From: Tupaia tana
Taxonomy: Eukaryota > Chordata > Mammalia > Scandentia > Tupaiidae
Direction of reading: 5' to 3'
Assembly: GCA_026018925.1 (NCBI GenBank)
Contig: JAKSZU010000002.1
Location: 50,457,337-50,521,336 of the forward strand
DNA length: 64,000 nucleotides
Shown piece by piece: positions 21,485 through 32,469 of this stretch. Position numbers and translations under genes: made by a program. The stretch's first letter is position 1, and every line of letters starts with the position of its first letter. Under the pieces are notes generated by a model. It was not told the DNA's origin and searched no databases. It saw nothing but the letters and a program-made list of their open reading frames with translations.

Positions 21485-22170
21485 ATATGGCAGATAACTG
21501 TTGCCATAAATTCTTTGAAGCCCTTTCCAAGATCAGGTGGAGTCTCTTTCTCCACCCCTTCAAATCTGAGCTAGCCTATGTCTTGCTGTGATCAACAAAA
21601 TGTGGTAGATTAGTCCAGGAGATGGTGCAGAGGTGGCACAACTGGATCCACAAGGAAAAAGTCCTTAGTTCAAGTCCTGAGGCCTCCCTATGTGTGCTGG
21701 GTATATGGGCACAAACGATACAGGTGGGTTGAGCCTGATGGTGGACTGTGGCGTTAGATTCTATTAGGGGGGCTTGTCTTACTCTCTCACTGTCATGAAA
21801 GAAAGAAACCTTAATGAAAAAAATGTGCAGGAATCTATAAGCAAGTTTGAGAGCCTAAAACTCAAGAAGTCTTGCAGCTTCCATTTTCATTGTTTTCCTT
21901 AGAAAGCTATTCTAAGACTGCCTTATATTATTAGTACAGCCTATTGAAGAACAAGAGGCCATGAGGAGGAGAATGAGGCAACCCGGGGGTAGCCAGCATC
22001 AAATGCCAGACATGCCATCGTCTAGCTAAAAACAGCCATGCAAGCAAGTAAATGCAAAACCAGCAGAGAAATCATCTAGATAACCCTCAAAATAGTAGGG
22101 AATCAATCACTGTTGTAAGCCATTAAGTTTTAGGGTGGTTGGTTATGTCTTGCTAACTGGTACAATATTG
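21485..22170 (+). mobile_element. MaLR-type LTR, split by a D-type SINE
   Basis: TGTTGCCATAAATTCTTTGAAGCC...CTTGCTGTGATCAACAAAATG on the left; TAAGCCATTAAGTTTTAGGGTGGTTGGTTATG near the right end (about 22117-22150), typical of MaLR LTR 3' ends. Confidence 0.6.
21612..21830 (+). mobile_element. D-type SINE
   Basis: CCAGGAGATGGTGCAG head, CCTGAGGCCTCCCTATG, ends CTCTCTCACTGTCATGAAAG. Confidence 0.68.
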
Positions 22171-22309
22171 GTTAAGAAGATGACTACCCTAATACTATGT
22201 ACATGTATCTGAATTAGCTTTGACAAAAGGAATAATGCAAGATTATTAGGGTTAAGCGTGGGAGAAGGAGAATGGGTAGATTTTATTAGCTATGTTATAA
22301 AATACTGGC

Positions 22310-22560
22310 CAAGCCTCAATGGCAGAGTCAGTAACATGCTGAACTGCAGGGCTAGAAGTCATATGACTGACCACAGGTTAGGAGTGCCAGCCCAGTTGAC
22401 CTGAAACAGGCAAGGCATGTGTACCCATGATCATGAGGGGCTGGAGGACTGTGAGAAGGAGATCACAGAGTGACAAGAACTTGTTCAGAATGCTTCCCTC
22501 TCTTTCCCTCTCTCTCATGTCTATACTCTCTATCATGAATATAATAAATAAACTTACACA
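22310..22560 (+). mobile_element. SINE of a further old family (GGCCAAGCCTCAATGG head)
   Basis: Shares AGTAACATGCTGAACTGCAGGGCTAGAAG with 31992 and an end TCTCTCATG...ATAATAAATAAAC; related to D. Confidence 0.55.
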
Positions 22561-22583
22561 ATTAAAAAATAAAGCATGATTGG

Positions 22584-22856
22584 GGACCAGCAGTTAGCGT
22601 AATGGCTATGTCGCTGGACTCCCACGTAGTCAAACGCGGTTCACGTCCCGGACCTGGTGGCTTAAAACTCATGCCAGGCATGTGTGCATGCGTGCCCAAG
22701 ATCCCAAGAGGAGAACGGAGGAGAAGGGATTGCTGCGTGGCCAACCCCCCTGGGGGGTGATTTCTCACTTTCTGTCTCTCTGTCTCTCTCTGTCTGTCTG
22801 GTGAGCACACGCGCCCTATAGCGAAAACCTCTCCAAGAAAAAAAAAGAAAGAAAGA
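22584..22856 (+). mobile_element. A-type SINE
   Basis: Target AAAAATAAAGCATGATTGGG before (22564) and after (22857). Confidence 0.93.
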
Positions 22857-22874
22857 AAAAAATAAAGCATGATT

Positions 22875-23085
22875 GGGGGCCAGCAGGTGGCATAGTGGTT
22901 AAGGTGCTGGATTTCCACACAGCCAACTTTGGAATCACACTGGGTGTGCCCAGAATCCTGAGAGAATGGAGAAGGAATTAAGGCGTGGCCATCTTCTCTG
23001 GGGGGTGATTTTTCATTTCTATCTCTCTGTCTCTATCGCTTTCCAGCAAGCACACAGCACAGCACATGTGTCCTATGGAAAAATC
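22875..23085 (+). mobile_element. A-type SINE, internally deleted
   Basis: GGGGCCAGCAGGTGGCATAG head directly after the previous target copy. A third copy of the target (AAAAATAAAGCATATT) follows it at 23097. It lacks the B-box region. Confidence 0.85.
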
Positions 23086-23149
23086 AAAACTAAATTAAAA
23101 ATAAAGCATATTAACTGGTCTATATCAATCACCTGTTTTTTTGGGTTTT

Positions 23150-23625
23150 TTTTTTTGGAGAGTTTTTAGGGTGGACTCAGGTTCTCACAACACATTATGC
23201 GTATTTTTGCCAAGTACTACTAAACTAATTCGAATTTACCTCTCTCCCACCTCTAGCCTGTTAGCTTTTAAGTGCTAGGCATACCTTACTCATCTAGAAG
23301 CCAAGTGTCTGGCACATGTAGTTCATACATGTCCATTTAGTGGACAATTTGGGGGAAAACTGATCAAAAGAATCTAGACTTATTTCAGGTTGGTGTGAAC
23401 CTACTGCATGTGGTAACTGTGTCTTATTACATGTACCATTCCAAGTGCTCAGTAAAGCAAATGGCCCACAGAGGCTGCTCAGATTCAAATTCACAAAACT
23501 AAAAAGAAATGTATTGAGGGTAAAAAAAACTGATCAGATGTCCTGAGAGGAAAAACTGGACAGATAAATGGCAGATAAAAACCGTATTTTGATGTCTGTG
23601 TAAAAAACTTTATAATTGCACCTTG
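23150..23625. other. No recognisable feature
   Basis: Apart from a T-run at 23146-23155, nothing recognised. Confidence 0.4.
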
Positions 23626-23629
23626 TTTT

Positions 23630-23884
23630 TTTTTTTTTGAGGGGGAGAGATTTTTGCTATAGAGTGCATTCGCTCACTAGAGAAAAATAGAGAAAGTGAG
23701 AAATCGCCCCCCAGGAGGGATGGCCACACTACAATCATTTCTCCTCCATTTTCCTCATGGGATTTTGGGCACACACGCACATGCACGCAGTGTGAGCCTC
23801 AAGCCACCAGATCCAGGACTTGAACTGCGGATGGCCATGTGAGGAGAGTCCAGTACCTCAAACACCATGCCACCCGCTGGCCCC
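23630..23884 (-). mobile_element. Old A-type SINE
   Basis: GAGATTTTTGCTATAGAG to CCGCTGGCCCC; flanks TATAATTG on both sides. Confidence 0.88.
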
Positions 23885-23956
23885 TATAATTGGAGTTTGT
23901 TCCAACTTAAGTATATAAACATAACTTGTCCTTCCAAATTCAGAGAGTTGACATAC

Positions 23957-23995
23957 AATTTTTTTTTTTTTTTTTTAAGATTTTTGCCATAGGGA
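23957..23995 (-). mobile_element. A-type SINE, tail only
   Basis: Poly-T then AAGATTTTTGCCATAGGG, ending abruptly; a severe 5' truncation. Confidence 0.6.
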
Positions 23996-24160
23996 TCCTG
24001 AGATGGCTACCGTACTTCAGCTCTGAAATATTGGTTTCCTTGATCAAAAATGAAGATTTTCTGCTGAGACTTCCCCCTCCAGACTCACTTCTAGTGGACA
24101 GGTTCAAGTGAATGGTTTCCAAATATCTGAATACCATTAGGGTCAGAATATTCTCTTATC

Positions 24161-25343
24161 TGAAGGAGTCTGACCCGGTAGGACCCCAGGATCTGTTTTG
24201 AGCTTTTGACCTTTTGAGCAAAGCTTGGGTTGAATCATCATGTTGGCAAGGCCGCTGTTGTATGCCCCCCCCACCTATGAGCAAAGCTTGGGTCAACTCA
24301 GCATGTTGGCAAGGCCACTTGTTGTATGCTCCAGAGACTGCAGTAGCCTTGCTGGGAAGCGACCCCCCCCCCCCCACTCCCTGATATACTACTATAAAAG
24401 AATTACATAGTTCTCTTATACATCCCGAGTATATGATAAGATTTCCCAAAAAGTCCCCCGACCGCTCCCCTTTGCCCTGACCACCTGCCTGTTTTAAGCC
24501 AAAATTAACATATGTTAGGTTAAGTTAGTATAAGCCAAATTAGCATTAGTAGCATATGTAAACTAAGTTAATTTAAGGCTAATTTTACGTAAACACTCCT
24601 TGTTAAAGCTGCAGGCCGAAGTTAACTTATATTAGGCCAAGTTTGCATATCCACTGCCATAATAGGTACTTAAAAATGAAGCACAAGAATTCACTGATTA
24701 ACAGACTAAAAATTCAGCAAATAAATACAGGGACCCATGGGTTAACAGAGGAAGGACAGATCTGGCTAAAAGCGACAGGATAAACAAACCTGAGGGCTCC
24801 AGGGGGAACAGTAACTATCTTAGCTGAAAGTTCTTATCTGGTTTGGGCAAGCAACAGATAGTACCTAACTACAAACAGCTTTTCTCCTGTGTGCTGTTAA
24901 CTTTGAAAAACTGCTAATAAAACATCCTGTGTTGTCTCCTGAGCTACAAGACCCTCTCATCTAAAAAGGCCCTGTCTGGTAATCAAAACTTAAAAAGAAT
25001 ATGCACCAGACAAATAGACTCCTTCGTTCTGAGAACTGTGTTTGGCTTCACCTGTTCAAACAGAACAGTGCATCATGTTTTATAATCATTGTTTCCATAC
25101 TTTGTATACCCTATTTCTTAGAGTAAAATTTTTATTTCCCCCCACCCCTCCTACTCCTGTAAGACATCCCTCAATAAATACGTGTGTTTGATAGCCGCTA
25201 GCGCTGCAGCCTTGAGCTTACTCTGGCTGTAGCCAGCTGAGAACATGCTAAGGAGCATTGATATTTCACCCTCATTTTGTTCACCCGCGTCGCCTTCCTG
25301 TGTACAAGTCTCAATCCACCCCGGCTGGAGCAGGCCCCCGGCA
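24161..25343 (+). mobile_element. Possible endogenous retrovirus LTR block
   Basis: It starts TGAAGGAG, ends CCCCGGCA, and has an internal polyadenylation signal (CCTCAATAAATACG, about 25171) followed by U5-like sequence. The ends are a guess: candidate 6-bp flanks are CTTATC and TCTATC (imperfect). A 63-bp-period repeat (GAGCAAAGCTTGGGT...GTTGGCAAGGCC, units at 24216 and 24279) lies in the 5' part. No retroviral coding sequence is seen. Confidence 0.45.
24216..24332. repeat. Tandem repeat, two 63-bp units
   Basis: Both units read GAGCAAAGCTTGGGT, CATGTTGGCAAGGCC and GTTGTATGC in order. Confidence 0.85.
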
Positions 25344-25379
25344 TCTATCCACACTGAATCTGATGCACAAAGAATAAAA

Positions 25380-26860
25380 ACGGAACAGAAGAGAGATTGC
25401 AGATCACCTCCTCCTGCTCACCTCTGAATGCTCAAATTGAACTTCAAGAATTAGGAAGAAACGCACCATCCATCAGATGACTAGAAATCCCCGCAGGGTC
25501 ACAAGAAATATGAGAAAGCAAGAAAATACCTATCCTCCTCCAAGGGAAAAGAATAACTCCTCTTCATCCTCAGATAGTACAATGAAACTCAATGGAAATG
25601 TCTGATAAAGATACAGAATATTTATAATGACAAAGCTAACAGAGATGGAAGAGAAGAGAGACAATGAACTGCAGAAGAGGCAGGAGAAAGGAGCTGACAA
25701 GTTCCAGGAGGTGAGGAAATTCTTGCAAGATCTAAAAGAGGAAATACACATCATAAAAAAGAATCAAATGGACCTGTTAGAAACGAAGGATATAATACAG
25801 GAAGTCAAAATCTCCCTTGAAAGTATTAAAAGCAGATTAGATCATACAGAAAATCGATTCTCAGATGTAGAAGATAGAATCGCTGGCCTAGAAAAATCCA
25901 CCATGAAGATTGAGAAAATTGCCCCCCAAAATGAGAATAATATACAAGAAATATTAGATACTATATCAAATGTCCAAACATCCGGATCGTTGTTAACCCA
26001 GAAGGTGAGGAGACTCATAAGGGCATTGATAATCTATTCCATGAAATCCTGGAAGAGAACTATCCAAACCTAGAGAGGCACTCGAAGATCAGTCCCAAAA
26101 AATACAAAGGACCCCAAACAGAATCAACCCAAGAACATCTTCTCTAAGACATATTATAGCCAGATTGACCAAAACCACAGACAAAGACATGATACTAAGA
26201 TTGCCAGAGAGAAACAGCAAGTTACCTACAAAGGATATCCCATCAGGCCAACAGCAGACCACTCATCAGAAACAGTGTGAGCAAGGAAAGAATGGGAAAA
26301 TATATTCAAATTGTTAAAGGAAAAGCAATTTCAACCAAGAATACTGTACCTGGCAAGATTATCCTTCATATGGGAAGAAAAGACAAGGACATTCTCAGAT
26401 AAACAAAACCTGAAAGAATTTACCAACACCAGACCAGATCTCCAAGAAGTTCTCAAAGGAGTGCTATTCCAGGAAATTAAATACAGACACACAGAAATAA
26501 GAATTCAAAAACTAAGAAAATGTCCAACTTAATTGTAGGAACAAGTCTGAAGTTGAATATTGTATCAAAGAATTTAATCAGGAAGATTGAGCCACACAGA
26601 AGATAGATTAAGTACATGAAACTGAACTGGTGAAATAGCATTTTATGACTTTAGACTAAAACATTGCTGATTTTCTTCTAGGCTCTGAAATGAATTTTTG
26701 TACTGTGTTGAGCTGCTGATAGGTTCATGCACCTACTATTTGAACAGAATCCTAACCTGTTTCCTGGCTTTAAGATTTAAGCAAAGTTCCTTAGCATTTC
26801 TTTGATTTATTAAAGCTAAAACTGCTTTTCTTGAAATTAAAAAAAATATAGTAAAAATAA
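25380..26860 (+). mobile_element. ORF1-only L1 derivative (half-L1-like)
   Basis: Diverged L1 ORF1 with broken frame. The probable original start is ATGAGAAAGCAAG at 25509, with a frameshift near 25600. It is followed by a coiled-coil stretch (25627-25960, SRLDHTENRFSDVEDRIAGL), the QEIL..I region, then an RRM/C-terminal segment in pieces (PRRTSSLRHIIARLTK-like at about 26125-26180) and a C-terminal domain (26311-26532: FQPRILYLARLSF, TFSDKQNLKEF). Next comes about 330 bp of untranslated sequence and an A-rich end (26838-26848). No ORF2 reverse transcriptase follows. Confidence 0.75.
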
Positions 26861-27335
26861 CTATTTAACAATCATAGTAAGCTATATAGCATCAGCCAGG
26901 TACTACCTTATAGTATATTCATTCTACTCAGAGTTTCACACTAAAGTCAAACATGTATTCACAGATATGTACAAACCAGCTGAACTTACTATTAAAAGTC
27001 GATTATTTAAGAAATTTTGTGAATCAAAATGTGGGGGGGGGGGGAATGGAAAACAACTGTAGACACCGGAGATATTGTGGGAGAAGGGTAGGAAATGGCA
27101 GAGGGTGAGAAAAGGGGTAATATATATAACACACACATACATATATAATCATATATGTATATAAAACTAGAAATGAAAAATTACTGATGAGAACATGTAT
27201 GATTAAGCCACTATGCAGTATACTCTGGATGGGAAATCACATTTGTATGCTGTGACAATACTGGGAAGTGAATGTAAATTAATTAATTTTAAAAAATGTT
27301 TCAGAAGAAAATTACAGTGCACTTGTTACTGGGGG
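26861..27335. other. No confident feature
   Basis: Contains a G12 run (27033-27044 area) and AT/TA-rich dinucleotide stretches at 27119-27165; possibly L1 3' UTR remnants. Confidence 0.35.
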
Positions 27336-27337
27336 GG

Positions 27338-27602
27338 GGAAAGATTTTTGCCATAGGGCATGTGCACTTGCCAGACACACAAAGACAGAGAGAGAGAGAC
27401 AGACAGAAAAGGAAAGCGAGAAATCACCCCCAGGGGGGATGGTCATTCTACAATCCCTACTCCTACATTCTCCTCTTGGGATTTTGGGTACACACACGCA
27501 CATGCATCTAGTGTGTTTTTCAAGTCACCAGATCTAGGACTTGATTTGCAGTTCGCCATGTGGAATCCAGTTACCTTAATCACCAGGCCACCTCCTGGCC
27601 CC
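27338..27602 (-). mobile_element. A-type SINE
   Basis: AAGATTTTTGCCATAGGGC to CTCCTGGCCCC. Confidence 0.9.
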
Positions 27603-28077
27603 AACATCATAATCTTTAAATTTTCAACTTAAACTCTTTCTACAACCCAGACATTAAAATTACCTGTCGATAATTCAACCAATGCTAATTTAAATATTAC
27701 CAGGTTATTTATAATAATGGCATATGGCTATATTATCTAAAGAGTTAACAGGTAAGAACCCAAAACATTAAATAGCAATGTAAGAAATCAATTACATGCT
27801 AGGAAATTTAGGTCATAACCTTGCTAGAACTTACTGCAGTCAGTTTTATTAGGCACCATCTTCAATTTTGCCATTAGTTTGCTGACTGACCATAAATCAC
27901 CACGAACCAACCACCTATTAGTTTACTGACACCAACATTTTCTCCCTTACATGGCTGTTCAAAGGCTTCAAGTGAGAAAATAAAGTGTATAAGCTGAAAA
28001 TCCCTGTGGATGGCCTTGATAGGAACAGTAGAATAAAAACAAACTTAGAATTTGTCTATGTTAAAAACTGGGCTGTG
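27603..28077. other. No recognisable feature
   Basis: AT-rich, no repeat recognised. Confidence 0.4.
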
Positions 28078-28333
28078 GGGCTAGTAGGTGGTATAGTAGT
28101 TAAGGCACTAGACTCCTACAGCGTTAACTGTGGTTCTAAGGTCCTGGACCTGGTAGCTTGAAAAATCACACCAGGCATGAGTACATACATGTGTACCCAA
28201 AGTCCCAAGAGACTGGAGGAAAAGGGACTGCAGCATGGCCAACACCCCTGGGACGTGATTTCTCACTTCCCCCCCTCTGTCTTGTGGTGGCGAGTGCATA
28301 GGCCCTATGGCAGAAACCTTAAAACAAGCAAAC
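28078..28333 (+). mobile_element. A-type SINE
   Basis: GGGGCTAGTAGGTGG head, GGCCCTATGGCAGAAACCTTAAAAC end; faces the inverted copy at 28362. Confidence 0.88.
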
Positions 28334-28361
28334 AAAAACTAATATTTCTCTTTTATTTGAA

Positions 28362-28600
28362 ATTTTTGCTACAGGGTGTGTGTGCTCACCACAGAGAGAC
28401 AGAGAGAGAAGAGATGGAGAGAGAAAGTGAGAAATCATCCCCCAGAGGGGATGACCATGCCATAATCCCTTCTCTTCCTTTCTCCTCTGGGGATTTTGGG
28501 CATGCATACACACACCCAGTGTGTTCTTCAAGCCCGAGATCCAGGACTCTAATTGTGCAATCAGCCATGTGGGATCCAGTTTGTCTTAACCACCAATCAC
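28362..28600 (-). mobile_element. A-type SINE
   Basis: TTTTTGCTACAGGG to AACCACCAATC; 3' tails face those of the preceding copy about 30 bp away. Confidence 0.87.
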
Positions 28601-28739
28601 AAGGCTGTCCTGGTGTCTATTAGTTCATTCAGCACTTGGCACTAGAGCTATGTATTAAGAATCTACTCATGGCCCAACCATAGTTACACACAATGCTGAG
28701 ATGGTATACTCCAAAGGATGAGACCACATGGGAGGCCCA

Positions 28740-28920
28740 GTCCAATCTAAAGGAGGAGCATAGTGGCATGTGCCTGTAATCCCATTGACTCAGGAGGATA
28801 AGAAAGGAAGATAAGCTGGAGGCTGGCCTGGGTAACATACTGGGTGAGACCCTATTCAAAGAGTTGGGCATGTTGATGTGTACCTATAGTCCTAGGTGGG
28901 AGACTGAGGCAGGAGGATCT
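28740..28920 (+). mobile_element. 7SL-derived SINE, dimer-like
   Basis: GGCATGTGCCTGTAATCCCA, ACTCAGGAGGATAAG, GGCTGGCCTGGGTAAC and GAGACCCTATT are the 7SL/Alu-domain signature. A second truncated unit follows (GGCATGTTGATGTGTACCTATAGTCCTAGGTGGGAGACTGAGGCAGGAGGAT). Confidence 0.85.
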
Positions 28921-28937
28921 TGTTTTGTTTGTTTGTT

Positions 28938-29115
28938 TTTAAGATTTATTTAATTTTATTTATTCATTCATTTATTTTCATTTGACCAGAGAGAGAGAGA
29001 CAAAGAGAGAGAGAGAGGGAAAATGAGAAAGCAAGCCACGGGTCTGGGATTTGAACTGTTGTCAGCCATGTGGGAGTGTCCAGCGCCTCAATCACCATGC
29101 AACCTGCTAGCCCCA
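28938..29115 (-). mobile_element. B-type SINE
   Basis: TTCATTTGACCAGAGAGAG to CCTGCTAGCCCC. Confidence 0.9.
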
Positions 29116-29344
29116 AGGTGTTTTTAAAAAAGAAGAAGAAAAATAAAGATTCTGTTTATGTTCCACTAATATGTAAAGGAAGAAAAGAAAAACAAAAACC
29201 TAACTAGCAGTGCTCTATTTACCATTTCTTCAATCATTTACTAATTTCCTAAGCTGAATGTTTTTTCCTCAGTCCTGCGTTTCGAGACTAGATTCTCCAA
29301 ATGCCTTCTGGTTTACCATTATTTCAATGCTACATAAACAAACT

Positions 29345-29538
29345 CTAATCCAGAGACTAGTGAGCTTTTTCTTAAAAGGCCAGATAGTAAATATTTCAGG
29401 CTGCTGCAACTACTGGATTCTGACCTTGTAATGCAAAAGTGGTCACAGATAACATATAAACAGTGTATTGTGTTCCAGTAACACTTAATTTATAAAAACA
29501 GGTAAACCCACAGTTTGTTGACCCCTGCTCTATACCCA
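29345..29538 (+). mobile_element. hAT-type non-autonomous DNA transposon, old
   Basis: GTGAGCTTTTTCTTAAAAGGCCAGATAGTAAATATTTCAGGC...GTGTTCCAGTAACACTTAATTTATAAAAACAGG...GTTGACCCCTGC follows a well-known mammalian hAT MITE. Confidence 0.75.
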
Positions 29539-29740
29539 TTAGAATCACAAGAATGTCCTCAGTTAAGTAATATGGAGGAATCTCTGGGTGTAAATTTAAG
29601 TAAAGACACACGTATGCCATGCCAATAACCTTTTTCTGTTTCCACAGATAACCAATAAAGATAACCAATAAACCCAATGCAAGAGATTGGTGAGATACTG
29701 ATATTAGACACAAAAAGGGGAACTTTATGAGACTTACTTA

Positions 29741-29993
29741 TTTTTTTTTAAGATTTTTGCTATAGGGGGCTTGCTTGAGAGACAAGAGGGACAGAAAACA
29801 AGAAATCATCCTCCCCCTGCCCCAAGGGGATGGCCATACTGTAATCCCTTCTCCTCCATTCTCCTCTCGGGAGTTTGGACACACATACACACGCACACCT
29901 AGCATGAGTTTTAAGCTGTCTGATCTGGCACTAGAACTGTGGTGGACCACATGAGAGTCCTGAGCCTTAACTACTACACTACCTGCTAGCCCC
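29741..29993 (-). mobile_element. A-type SINE
   Basis: AAGATTTTTGCTATAGGG to ACCTGCTAGCCCC. Confidence 0.88.
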
Positions 29994-30209
29994 TGGATTA
30001 GTTCTTAAACTTACCAGGAACAGAGAAACTTCTCCCATGAGGACAGGACTGGAAAAAACACATGGCAAACAAGCTATCAGGGGCAGATGCTGAAATAGTT
30101 TTATGAAAGCTAAGCAAACAGAAATGCCACATCATTAATAAAATTAAAAAATTATAAAGCGACCACTCCAATATTGCTAGATAGAAAGTAATTTTACAAA
30201 AATTATTTT

Positions 30210-30383
30210 AGGGGCCAGCAGGTGGCATGGTGGTTAAGGACAATGGACACCCACATGGCCCACCAAGGTTCGAGTCCCAGCCTGGCGGCTTGCTTTCTCA
30301 CTTTCCCTCTCTTTCTCTCTCTCTCTCTCTCTCTCTGTCTCTAGTCAAATTAAAAATAAATAAAGTTAAATAATTCTTTAAAA
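30210..30383 (+). mobile_element. B-type SINE
   Basis: GGGGCCAGCAGGTGGCATGG head; flanks AAAAATTATTTTA / AAAAAATTATTTGA. Confidence 0.92.
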
Positions 30384-30434
30384 AATTATTTGAATCTTTC
30401 TATGATTCTGTTAAGACACACTAATCTCATTTAT

Positions 30435-30780
30435 TTTGGTGGCTCAATTTTTTCTTTTTTGCACCAAAATAAACTCATACTAACTTCTTATAGCATGCCT
30501 GACAGGATCTAGTTTAATGCACTAAGAAAGATAAGACATCAGTTTGAAAAGAGCCACTATGTGAACAACAACATGAATTCTGCTAAAGTTGAAGCAAGAA
30601 CAACTGTCAAATTTATGATGAAGCTTGAGTGGAAAAATGGTGACATCAATGATGGCTGACAAAGGGACAAAACGGCATCAATTTGCAAAGAAAAAAAATT
30701 AATCTTGTTTGAGTCCTCATTAAAGAAGACTGATAATTAACAGCAGAAATAATAGCCATAGACTATGTTTAGCTTTTCCT
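30435..30780 (+). mobile_element. Tc1/mariner-type transposon remnant
   Basis: A TTTATTTTGGTGGC / GCACCAAAATAAAC end, then a decayed transposase start (ATGAATTCTGCTAAAGTTGAAGC...) and ATTAACAGCAGAAATAATAGCC. Confidence 0.5.
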
Positions 30781-30824
30781 TGGATTCTGGCTTACTTTCA
30801 TGGTCATTATTTTTTTGCAGTTTT

Positions 30825-31560
30825 ATTTATTTTTTTCCTAAAGCATTACATATTTAATTTTATTATTATTATTATTTTGCCATAGGGCATGTGTGCTCCC
30901 AGAAGAGAGATAGAGACAGACAGAGAAAGTAAGCTGCTGGGTTCCAGGATTCAAACCATGGTTGGACACATGGGAGTCCAGTGACCTAGCCACTATGCCA
31001 CCTGATGGCTCCGTGGGCAGGCAGTTTTAAGTTCACACCAAGCTTGAGAAGGTAGAAAGGTTTCCTAGAAACCCCTACCACCATACATGTATAGTCTCCC
31101 CACTTTCAACATTCTCACCAGTCTGGCACATTTGTTACAACTGATGAAGCTACGATGACACGTCATTATCAAAGTCCACAGTTTACATTAGGGTTCATGC
31201 TTGTACATTCGATGGGTTTAGAAAAATTTATAATGACATGTTTCCACCATGATAACATCACACAGAGTCATTTCACTGCCCTAAAAACCTCTATGCTCTG
31301 CTTACTTATCTCTTCCCGTCTCTAATCCATGGCAGCCATTTTTTTCTTTTCCTTTTCTTTTTTACTATCTTTATTATTTTGCTTTCCCATAATACAGTCA
31401 GCACCTATACAGTTGGGATCATACAATATGTAGCCTATTCAGACTGACTTTTTCACTTAATTATATTAATTTTTCTCGATGTATTTCATGACTTCGTAGC
31501 TTATTTCTTTTTCATGCTAATACCTTCATGATTATTATACAAGGATATAAACATGGATAG
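30825..31560 (-). mobile_element. Old L1 3' UTR, split by a SINE
   Basis: Antisense landmarks: TTTTAAGTTCACACCAAGC, TTTGTTACAACTGATGAAGC, AGTCCACAGTTTACATTAGGG, TTTCACTGCCCTAAAAACC, GTTGGGATCATACAATATGTAGCC. Confidence 0.8.
30840..31011 (-). mobile_element. B-type SINE variant in L1
   Basis: TTTTGCCATAGGGCATG joined to a short body; flanks GCAGTTTTA on both sides. Confidence 0.8.
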
Positions 31561-31985
31561 TATAAAACATAAGCAAAATAGTGTGGCTTAGCTGAATACA
31601 GTCAATGTCTCTTCTTCCCCAAAAATCTAAGCTAAAAAAATTGCATGCTTTTAGCTCTTATTGTTTCCTCTCCAAACCAGTTTCCTATCTTTGACAAATA
31701 TCACTGATTTCCCTTTCTTATGTGAAGATCTGCTATTTGCTTTCTACTATCTGTTTTTTTTTTTGGGGGGGGGGGCGGAGAGTCTTATTCTAATATTCTA
31801 GAATCTGCTAATAGTTATTTTTTCTAAAAACTTAATCAAGATTACCAGTTTTTATGACTCACACTTCTCCACTATCAGTCATTTCTCAGTGAGATAGACA
31901 GGTGGTGCTTCCTATCAGCAAGGTGTCCCTGCTGGGGTGCTTTATACATGATCACTGCCCAAACCTTACCCCATCCCAATTAAAA
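31561..31985. other. No recognisable feature
   Basis: Only a G-run (31765-31775) stands out. Confidence 0.4.
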
Positions 31986-31991
31986 GAGAAT

Positions 31992-32150
31992 CTTGGCCCA
32001 GCCCAGAGTAGTAGTCAGTAATAAACTGAACTGCAGTGCTGGAAGCCACCTGGCTAACTGTGGATGTGATTCCTCAGGTCAGCTGGAAAACACACACACT
32101 CTCTCTTGTGTATGTGCATGTGCAGTCATTAATAAAATAAACAAAATTTT
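31992..32150 (+). mobile_element. SINE of the 22310 family
   Basis: GGCCCAGCCCAGAGTAG...CAGTAATAAACTGAACTGCAGTGCTGGAAG. Confidence 0.55.
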
Positions 32151-32171
32151 AAAAACAGAATCTCAAAAGAT

Positions 32172-32404
32172 TTTGGACCAGCAGTTGGCGTAATGGCTAT
32201 GTCACTGGACTCCCATGCAGTTGACCATGGTTCAAGTCCAGGACCTGGTGGCTTCAACTCACACCAGGAGTGTGTGCATGCGTGCCCAAGGTCTCGAGAG
32301 GATTGGAGGAGAAGGGATTGTGGCATGGCCATCTCCCCTGGGGGTGATTTCTGTCTCTCTCTGTCTTTCTGGTAAGTGTATGCATCCTATAGCAAAAACC
32401 TCTC

Positions 32405-32438
<34 letters not shown>
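32172..32438 (+). mobile_element. A-type SINE with 33-A tail
   Basis: TTGGACCAGCAGTTGGCG head. The long uninterrupted poly-A (32406-32438) suggests a fairly recent insertion. Confidence 0.93.
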
Positions 32439-32469
32439 TTCAAAAACTCCTCAGAAGATCCGAATGTTC

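Noticed and set aside
24361..24373. Long C and G runs as G-quadruplexes (24361, 27033, 31765)
   Set aside because: Single homopolymer runs without the four spaced G-tracts needed for a convincing intramolecular quadruplex.
25627..26073. A 148-codon ORF that could be a host coiled-coil gene
   Set aside because: The residue pattern and the downstream C-terminal domain match L1 ORF1, the frame is broken on both sides, and there is no splice context.
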